Shown: piece after piece, positions 16,701 through 20,844 of the stretch
Numbering within the stretch: the first letter of the stretch is position 1
How the letters are laid out: every line of letters begins with the position of its first letter
Origin: a virus
Reading direction: 5' to 3' (one strand)
DNA: 20,844 nt
Virus record (IMG/VR): IMGVR_UViG_3300025818_000242
Span: 1-20,844 of that record
Notes under the pieces: generated by a model
The model's database searches: none
What the model was told of the DNA's origin: nothing
The model's input: the letters and a program-made list of their open reading frames with translations, nothing else
Translations under genes and position numbers: made by a program

Positions 16701-17498
16701 AAGGTTGTTGGCCCACTATCTGTTGCTCAAGAAAATGCTTTGGACAGAGCGGCTTGGAATAGGCTTAAGAAAGCCAGCAAGATTACGCAAGAAACTGTCG
16801 ATACATTCAGAACTGCTCTTGGCAATTCCATCTTCAACACTGTAATGGCCGCAACTCCAGCGGATAAGCCAATGGCTACGTCCGGTCGCTTCCGCATTCC
16901 TTATAAGATTGCAAAGCAGTTTGGTTTTAAAGAAGACCCAATGCACGAAGGATATAGCATTATCCAAAGCCAATTTCTTGGACTGCCATTCCAGTTCTAC
17001 AATTTTGCCCTAGCAAATGCGAACAAGACGATTGCTGCGTTTGGTCACGGTCAACTAAAGAACCAACTATTTGCAACATCAATGGCTCTTTCGCTTGGCT
17101 ATATGTCCACAAAGCTGAGAACCCCAGAGTTTGCTTGGGAAGAAATGGACTACGCTGATAGGTTTGCCCGCGCATTTGATGCAAGTGGTCTTCTTTCTAT
17201 ATATAGCGGTCTGTTCTACACTGGGCTGCATACATCTCTTGCCCTTGGCGGGCCTAATATTTCCGGTGGCGTTATCAATCCAAAGTTTCCCGTTGTGCCA
17301 GATAAGGTCAGAGGCGCTGTTGGACTCATGGGTGCTGGTCCGTCCATTGGATTTGATCTTGGGGCTGGCGCTTATGAGTTAATGTTTGGCGATAACAGGG
17401 GCGAAGGCGCAAAGCAGATATTCAGGAATCTTCCATATGCTCGATTGTGGTTCTGGAAAGATCAGATGAACGCAATGACTAGAGCTTGGGGATTGTAG
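13728..17498 (+). CDS. Large internal virion (ejection) protein 2, gp16-like by position
   Basis: This 1256-residue protein has a clean GGAAGG (13715-13720) seven bases before its ATG. T7 gp16 is 1318 residues. Residues about 108-187 form a hydrophobic and Gly/Ala-rich block (FFAGLFDPINLVALPLGGPT, GVGVGVLQAGTELAMIQPFD, ASATLFGGALGGVASIPISR) that could enter the membrane. The middle is helical and charged. The C-terminal part has further Gly/aromatic-rich hydrophobic stretches (FGHGQLKNQLFATSMALSLG, LLSIYSGLFYTGLHTSLALG) and ends with FRNLPYARLWFWKDQMNAMT, an ending I recall in other phage DNA-injection proteins. T7 gp16 carries a transglycosylase at its N-terminus; here no such motif (ES...GLMQ type) is visible. 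Membrane insertion during DNA entry is the likely role. Confidence 0.75.
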   Translation: MPIDRSQFVLGNFSGVRRGPIEKPAFSETVGATIGYTYDPAYEFVRNRIIYGNVRQKDYNPMADMEGYEQYAVHLTRAVSPEHMIDLKRGIDESAKRRQVLASSSLSAQFFAGLFDPINLVALPLGGPTVGALRSAARVGVGVGVLQAGTELAMIQPFDPLQTAKESAMNIASATLFGGALGGVASIPISRRARALTAFEENLAGTLEFTQRMELFRTLTPEDLTTLNQPQTRILGNVSENQLWLDRTKAFDEIDQLRRSSAVAAKLASIDQIEVKTTYINSIEKEIALRVLEKGGYNKENALDFAINAFIDSPFYKTLSTPFKRIIQSPKTPAKVKEYTIRLAGDSALNHAYSAVLGVPSTQSVYLRAQMRRGEVAAAYDNLHQIYREEYGLKDTRFLDIDLMNTARKAFDYDNSFEGFMRRISEKRVKKLPFSASEAKAAKVIDDFFKKAERELYDMGMIGLTGRLKKQLESIESAIFNLEDEAKSIRDALGKNAAGDPEYQRIVSELGRLNSNRGNIERDLGMALNAPPTLTENWTPRFYDKRAIKKNMADVVRIFEDHYRANPEVWDLKDGQWVKEILPTDPVSINKRAKDTVAAILEEDDLVSVVGGTSRKKHFNGRIDIETEKVWDYIIKDPINIMRAYSARISPTVEFNKAFGGRSIQKVSRELREELALAGVKEGEANRIMSDFLHLYDSIAGIVMKEPDRWDNKIAFGLRKLAETNYMGSAWLSAFPDTARIIAEHDLGNMAKAINLLLDKNMRPMLKKDARLSGEALDYFHNSVGLRLMEDLMNDPSTQTIWDTATSGFYVLNGLTPMTQALKVLDGIVTGHEIIDTAIKYTEGKATDQDLTKMLRYGISVDQMEKIAKSPWIKTKNGMYIPNTTHWEGHISIPDFDAIGYKVVEIDNFGSPRVGVMYKGEYKPIAIDLNKKTFRFDREYIESAEFDGQVWFYENQMIQGRTVFPKDAFATPKDWANFRMIRAAEEIKLGGKVVGPLSVAQENALDRAAWNRLKKASKITQETVDTFRTALGNSIFNTVMAATPADKPMATSGRFRIPYKIAKQFGFKEDPMHEGYSIIQSQFLGLPFQFYNFALANANKTIAAFGHGQLKNQLFATSMALSLGYMSTKLRTPEFAWEEMDYADRFARAFDASGLLSIYSGLFYTGLHTSLALGGPNISGGVINPKFPVVPDKVRGAVGLMGAGPSIGFDLGAGAYELMFGDNRGEGAKQIFRNLPYARLWFWKDQMNAMTRAWGL

Positions 17499-17511
17499 TT
17501 TGTCATAGTGC

Positions 17512-17545
17512 TTTTGTGCGTTGAGTTCACTGCCTCTTCTATGCA
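17512..17545 (+). promoter_or_regulatory. Candidate promoter before the tail fibre gene
   Basis: The 74-base gap before the fibre gene holds TTTTGTGCGTTG (17512-17523) and, 13 bases on, TTCTATGC (17537-17544), the same pair as at 2404-2435. As a sigma70 site the spacing (20) would be long, so a phage-type promoter or a regulatory site is equally possible. CTATG (17539-17543) and CATAG (17549-17553) also form a 5-bp inverted repeat. T7 has a strong promoter at the same place, before gene 17. Confidence 0.4.
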
Positions 17546-17572
17546 ATTCATAGACGAAACAGAGGGCATAGC

Positions 17573-19948
17573 ATGACCATTAACGCGGCAGACAACTCAC
17601 CACGCATTGAGTATGCGGTAGCGCAGGGCGTCACTCAGACGACCTTCTCGGTTCCGTTTGAGTTCTTTGACACTGGTGATCTAAACGTCTACGTTGATGG
17701 CGTCCTCAAGGTCGAAGGCTCTGACTACACTGTCACTGGCGGCGAGGGATCGACTGGTTCGATCATCTTTGTTGACGCTGATCCGGGTGAAGTGCAGCAA
17801 GTCACTGGTGCCACTGGCGGAAGCCAAGTTGTCATTACCCGTGACATTCCCATTGAGCGCACGACTGATTTCAATGCTGGCTCTGACATCAATCGCGCCG
17901 CACTGAACGAGCAACTCGACACGATCATTGCCCTCATTGCTGACGTTGACGACAAGGCCAGCCGCGCCATTCAGATTCCTGACTATGAGGTTGCGCCAAG
18001 CCTGTCTCTGGCTGACATCAATGACCGCAAGGGTAAAGTTCTTGCCTTCAATGCAACGACTGGCGCTGTTGGTGTTGGTCCTACGTCCTATGACATCGGC
18101 GTTATTGCTGACAACATTGCAGCTATTCTTGATGCCGACGATCAGGCTGCTGCCGCTGCTGCAAGTGCTGCTGCCGCCGCCTCTAGTGAGTCTCACGCTG
18201 CATCCTCTGAGGGTGCTGCTGCATCCTCTGCCTCTGCTGCTGCAACGTCTGAAACAAATGCTGCTTCTTCAGCTTCGAGCGCATCTGGGTCAGCCACTGC
18301 CGCTGCCTCTAGCGCCTCTGGTGCTGCCGATTCCGCTACTGCTGCCGCTTCTTCTGCCTCTGCCGCTGCGTCTTCTGCGTCTGCCGCATCCACCTCTGCA
18401 AGCAATGCTGCTGCCTCTGAGGCTGCTGCTGCTGCATCGTATGATAACTTCGATGACAGATACTTGGGTGCCAAGTCTTCCGACCCGACGACTGATAACG
18501 ATGGCGATGCTCTTGTAACTGGCGCTTTGTATTTCAACACCACCTCCGAAGACATGAAGGTATGGAGCGGTTCTGTCTGGAAGACAGCTTATGTCTCTCT
18601 GGCTGGTGCTTTGATTGCTGCAAATAACCTGTCAGACCTTGCGGATGCTGCTGCCGCAAGAACTAACCTCGGCCTCGGCTCTGCCGCCACCGCAGACAGC
18701 ACTGACTATGCGGCTGCGTCTCACACGCACACCTTGTCTCAGATCACTGACGCTGGGACTGCCGCTGCTGCCGCTACTTCCGACTTTGCCACGGCAGCAC
18801 AGGGTGCATTGGCTGACAGTGCAGTGCAGCCCAATGACAGCCCCACCTTCGGCAGCATCACTGTCACTGGCACAGTAGATGGCCGTGACGTTGCCGCTGA
18901 TGGCACTAAGCTGGACGGCATTGAAGCAGGTGCGGACGTAACGGATACGGCCAACGTCACTGCCGCTGGTGCGCTGATGGACAGCGAGCTAACCAATATC
19001 ACAGCGGTCAAGGCCCTGAACCAAGGCGTTGCAACGACTGACAGCCCAGCGTTTGCTGGCCTCACTGTTAATGGTCAGGGAGTTGCGACTGGAGATCAAA
19101 GTGTAGCCACGACTGACAGCCCAGCGTTTGCTGGTCTCACTGTTAATGGTCAGGTCGGTCTTTCTGGTGCCAACTACGGCACATCCGGTCAGGTGCTTGC
19201 CAGTAATGGCACTGGCTCTGCGCCGAGTTGGCAGGATGCGAGTAGCGGTGGTCCGCTTAATGTTCAGCAATTCACAAGCTCTGGCACTTGGACGAAGCCA
19301 TCCCAACCAAGCACCTCCGTAGTAAAAGTCCAAGTATGGGGCGCAGGCGGTGGTGGAGGAGAGGATTCCACATCATCCGATGGCGGCGGTGGCGGCGGTG
19401 GAGGCTATAACGAGCTTTGGACCACGCTAGGCAATCTTAGCTCTACTGTAAGTGTTACTATCGGAGCGGGAGGGGCTGGTGGAACTGCTGGTGGAAACGG
19501 CGGGAATAGCTACTTTGGAACCTATCTTGGCGCATCAGGCGGAGACGGCGGTGAATACAATGGGGCAGCAGGCGGCTCTGGCGGCGGTCCAATGGTTTAC
19601 AACTCTGAGTGGTCTGTCTGGAGAGTAATCCACAGTAACAGTGACGGCATCAACACCGATATGGGAATTTTCAGAGGCGGCGGCGGAGGCTATGATGTTT
19701 CCGTATCTACAAGAAGCGGCGGAAACGCTGTCTGGGGCGGCGGCGGTGGCGGCTTAAGCAATATTCTTTCCTCAAGAAAATACGGCGTTAGCGTGAACGC
19801 TGGCCGAGGTGGAACTGGCTCTAATACTGGAAACGCTGAGAATGGGCAGTTTCCGGCTGGCGGTGGTGGCGGCGCTGATAGCGACACCGGAAGTGCTGGG
19901 AATGGCGCTAACGGTTATGTTGTTGTTACTGTATATGCGGGGGCTTAG
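17573..19948 (+). CDS. Tail fibre protein: T7 gp17-like anchor, Ala/Ser-rich coil, poly-glycine tip
   Basis: This is the receptor-binding fibre, 791 residues, with AGAGGG six bases before its ATG. Residues 1-150 are the T7 gp17-type anchor (RIEYAVAQGVTQTTFSVPFE, VYVDGVLKVEGSDYTV, VVITRDIPIERTTDFNAGSD, INRAALNEQLDTIIALIADV), which attaches to the tail. Residues 191-289 are almost only Ala and Ser, a likely trimeric coiled coil or extended stalk. Residues 290-560 hold common fibre modules (DDRYLGAKSSDPTTDNDGDA, HTHTLSQITDAG, ADGTKLDGIEAGADVTDTAN) and a 25-residue duplication at about 486-527. Residues 567-791 begin FTSSGTWTKP and VKVQVWGAGGGGG, with at least seven long glycine runs, matching glycine-rich adhesin tips. 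No chaperone or peptidase domain is seen at the C-terminus. Confidence 0.9.
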   Translation: MTINAADNSPRIEYAVAQGVTQTTFSVPFEFFDTGDLNVYVDGVLKVEGSDYTVTGGEGSTGSIIFVDADPGEVQQVTGATGGSQVVITRDIPIERTTDFNAGSDINRAALNEQLDTIIALIADVDDKASRAIQIPDYEVAPSLSLADINDRKGKVLAFNATTGAVGVGPTSYDIGVIADNIAAILDADDQAAAAAASAAAAASSESHAASSEGAAASSASAAATSETNAASSASSASGSATAAASSASGAADSATAAASSASAAASSASAASTSASNAAASEAAAAASYDNFDDRYLGAKSSDPTTDNDGDALVTGALYFNTTSEDMKVWSGSVWKTAYVSLAGALIAANNLSDLADAAAARTNLGLGSAATADSTDYAAASHTHTLSQITDAGTAAAAATSDFATAAQGALADSAVQPNDSPTFGSITVTGTVDGRDVAADGTKLDGIEAGADVTDTANVTAAGALMDSELTNITAVKALNQGVATTDSPAFAGLTVNGQGVATGDQSVATTDSPAFAGLTVNGQVGLSGANYGTSGQVLASNGTGSAPSWQDASSGGPLNVQQFTSSGTWTKPSQPSTSVVKVQVWGAGGGGGEDSTSSDGGGGGGGGYNELWTTLGNLSSTVSVTIGAGGAGGTAGGNGGNSYFGTYLGASGGDGGEYNGAAGGSGGGPMVYNSEWSVWRVIHSNSDGINTDMGIFRGGGGGYDVSVSTRSGGNAVWGGGGGGLSNILSSRKYGVSVNAGRGGTGSNTGNAENGQFPAGGGGGADSDTGSAGNGANGYVVVTVYAGA
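18143..18439 (+). repeat. Low-complexity Ala/Ser codon tract in the fibre gene
   Basis: About 99 codons are nearly all GCN and TCN/AGC, giving an irregular GCTGCTGCCTCT-like repeat. It encodes the stalk at residues 191-289. Such tracts tend to gain or lose units by slippage or recombination. It also produces long open frames on both strands that are not genes. Confidence 0.8.
19034..19154 (+). repeat. In-frame direct repeat in the fibre gene (two 46-base copies, 75 bases apart)
   Basis: Bases 19034-19079 and 19109-19154 are identical except for one C/T difference (19060 versus 19135). The offset of 75 bases is exactly 25 codons, so the protein repeats VATTDSPAFAGLTVNGQ without a frame change. 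The near identity, including silent positions, points to a recent duplication. Confidence 0.9.
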
Positions 19949-19950
19949 TA

Positions 19951-20319
19951 ATGAAGAAGTTTCAAGTCGTTGACAACATTGTGGTCAACTCCATCACTGT
20001 TGATACAGACAACATTCCAGACTGGTGCGTAGACTGGCCTTCGGACGAAGACTTCCCGAGCCTTGGAATTCATGACGAGCTTGTTAATGATGCGTGGGTC
20101 AACAAGACACAGCGACCAGCGTATATGGAGCCGTTAGTTCGGAGGAGAAGGGATGACCTTCTTCTTGAGCTTGACAATATTGTTTCTAATCCTCTGCGAT
20201 GGTCGCAAACTTCACCAGAAAAGCAAGCAGAGTGGACCACCTACCGCCAAGCCCTTCTTGACATTCCACAGCAAGCTGGATTCCCGACCGACATCACTTG
20301 GCCGACAAAACCGGAGTAG
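19951..20319 (+). CDS. Tail fibre assembly/chaperone-like protein
   Basis: This 122-residue protein lies directly after the fibre gene, with a GGGGG run (19939-19943) as a ribosome site. Its N-terminus is a small strand-rich part (FQVVDNIVVNSITVDTDNIP). The C-terminal half has the pattern RRRRDDLLLELDNI, then WSQTSPEKQAEWTTYRQALL, DIPQQAGFP and ITWPTKP. That last pattern (helix with Arg/Asp, W..YRQALLDIP, then a WP ending) is typical of phage tail assembly chaperones and fibre assembly proteins. By family and position it probably helps the fibre fold or trimerise, or is a minor tail part. T7 has no such gene next to gene 17. I am sure of the family type more than of the exact role. Confidence 0.7.
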   Translation: MKKFQVVDNIVVNSITVDTDNIPDWCVDWPSDEDFPSLGIHDELVNDAWVNKTQRPAYMEPLVRRRRDDLLLELDNIVSNPLRWSQTSPEKQAEWTTYRQALLDIPQQAGFPTDITWPTKPE

Positions 20320-20325
20320 CCTCGC

Positions 20326-20466
20326 ATGGACCAGAAGGCCGTCATCTCAGTGCTGTTCGCAGCGATCATGGGGTTGATCGGCTGGAACATCAAGACTACC
20401 AACGAACTCCAACTGCGAGTGCAGCGGTTGGAGATCATCCTTCTAAACGATGCTTTTATCAAGTGA
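20326..20466 (+). CDS. Small one-pass membrane protein (46 residues), lysis module
   Basis: ATG at 20326 follows a GGAG (20313-20316) set in the end of the previous gene. The product has a short MDQK start, a hydrophobic helix AVISVLFAAIMGLIGW (residues 5-20) and a helical, heptad-like tail (NELQLRVQRLEIILLNDAFI). The layout (one membrane helix, then a short coil) fits a small holin, an antiholin or a membrane partner of the next protein. It lies seven bases before the ATG of another single-pass protein and close to the amidase gene, so a lysis role is a fair inference. I do not recognise a named family. Confidence 0.65.
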   Translation: MDQKAVISVLFAAIMGLIGWNIKTTNELQLRVQRLEIILLNDAFIK

Positions 20467-20473
20467 GGGCGAC

Positions 20474-20704
20474 ATGGAACTGATCAAGACATTTTGGCCG
20501 ATCATTCTCGGGTTTATCGGCGCTATCGTGTGGCTCATTCGTCTGGAAGCTCGTTCGATAGAAAACGAGAAAGAGATCAAGCGTTTATGGTTGCAGCGTA
20601 AGGAAGATTTGGAAATGTCTCGTCAGGCCCGTGAGGACACGAACAAAATGCTCACTGAAATCCGCGACGACATCAAAGCTCTCATAGCAAGGGTGGGCAA
20701 ATGA
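20474..20704 (+). CDS. Small one-pass membrane protein with coiled-coil tail (76 residues), holin or spanin-like candidate
   Basis: I chose ATG 20474, which follows a GAGG (20465-20468); the in-frame ATG at 20450 would add eight residues inside the previous gene and has a poorer site. The product has an N-terminal membrane helix FWPIILGFIGAIVWLI (residues 7-22) followed by about 50 charged residues likely to form a coiled coil (RSIENEKEIKRLWLQRKEDL, then ARED TNKMLTEIRDDIKALI). This is the shape of single-pass phage holins and of inner-membrane spanins, although it is short for a spanin and no lipoprotein partner is seen. Its stop overlaps the amidase ATG (ATGA), which ties it to cell lysis. 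Confidence 0.7.
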   Translation: MELIKTFWPIILGFIGAIVWLIRLEARSIENEKEIKRLWLQRKEDLEMSRQAREDTNKMLTEIRDDIKALIARVGK

Positions 20705-20844
20705 GGTCGATCAACGAGATCATTATTCATTGCACTGACACGCCACCATCGTGGGGCGCAACGCTTACGCCGCAGCAGCAAGTTGCTGAGATTAAGCGTT
20801 GGCACGTTGAGGACAATGGCTGGAAGGACATCGGATACCACTAC
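20701..20844 (+). CDS. N-acetylmuramoyl-L-alanine amidase (endolysin), T7-lysozyme type, cut by the window end
   Basis: Only the first 48 residues are present; the gene runs off the right edge. They match the zinc amidase (Amidase_2/PGRP) family: EIIIHCTDTP with the first zinc-ligand histidine at H10, VAEIKRWHVEDNGWKDIGYHY ending with the conserved Tyr46, as in T7 lysozyme (VHCSAT, IRQWH, GWLDVGYHF). The enzyme would cut the bond between N-acetylmuramic acid and L-alanine in peptidoglycan. Compared with T7 gp3.5, the segment before the first histidine is about seven residues shorter; in T7 that segment helps bind RNA polymerase, so a polymerase-inhibiting role is less likely here. The start overlaps the stop of the membrane protein before it, giving a membrane-protein/endolysin cassette. 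Confidence 0.88.
   Translation, partial: MRSINEIIIHCTDTPPSWGATLTPQQQVAEIKRWHVEDNGWKDIGYHY

Noticed and set aside
17928-18518. Leu/Pro-rich plus-strand frame and an Ala/Glu-rich minus-strand frame (18193-18555) in the fibre stalk
   Set aside because: Both are by-products of the Ala/Ser codon tract read in other frames; repeats free of stops give such frames automatically.

Overview
The window is part of the late, structural half of a tailed-phage genome with a short, T7-type (podovirus) tail. Every supported gene is on the plus strand. The genes are packed end to end, many with overlapping stop and start codons (TAATG, ATGA or TGATG). There are no tRNAs, rRNAs, insertion sequences, CRISPR arrays or integrase. 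The virion set is terminase large subunit, head-tail connector (portal), scaffold, major capsid protein, tail tubular proteins A and B, three internal (ejection) proteins and a fibre with a T7 gp17-like N-terminus. The host cannot be read from this stretch. Base composition is roughly balanced, and the fibre motifs resemble those common in aquatic phages, so a Gram-negative aquatic bacterium is a reasonable inference but not shown.

Layout. 1-881: four small unrecognised genes, the first cut by the left edge; one may be the small terminase. 881-2404: terminase large subunit. 2405-2465: a short gap with a candidate promoter. 2466-5760: head assembly (small Gln/Glu-rich protein, portal, small protein, scaffold, a T7 gp13-like protein). 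5840-6649: major capsid protein, followed by a strong GC hairpin. 6683-9528: tail tubular A and B. 9528-17498: three ejection proteins of 168, 1228 and 1256 residues. 17499-17572: a second gap with the same candidate promoter motif. 17573-20319: tail fibre with a poly-glycine tip, then a chaperone-like protein. 20326-20844: two small one-pass membrane proteins and the start of a T7-lysozyme-type amidase, cut by the right edge.

How it works together. Terminase packages DNA through the portal into a shell built by the capsid protein on the scaffold. Tubular A and B form the short tail and nozzle. The internal proteins are expected to be expelled to form a channel across the cell envelope. The fibre binds the host, and the last genes open the cell.

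Nothing here is clearly a new defence or regulatory system. The points most worth checking are a motif repeated in the two intergenic gaps (and once inside the gene before the capsid gene), a U-less hairpin between the capsid and tubular A genes, a gp13-like gene moved between scaffold and capsid, a fibre ending in a poly-glycine domain and carrying an in-frame 75-nt duplication, and ejection proteins with no visible transglycosylase.
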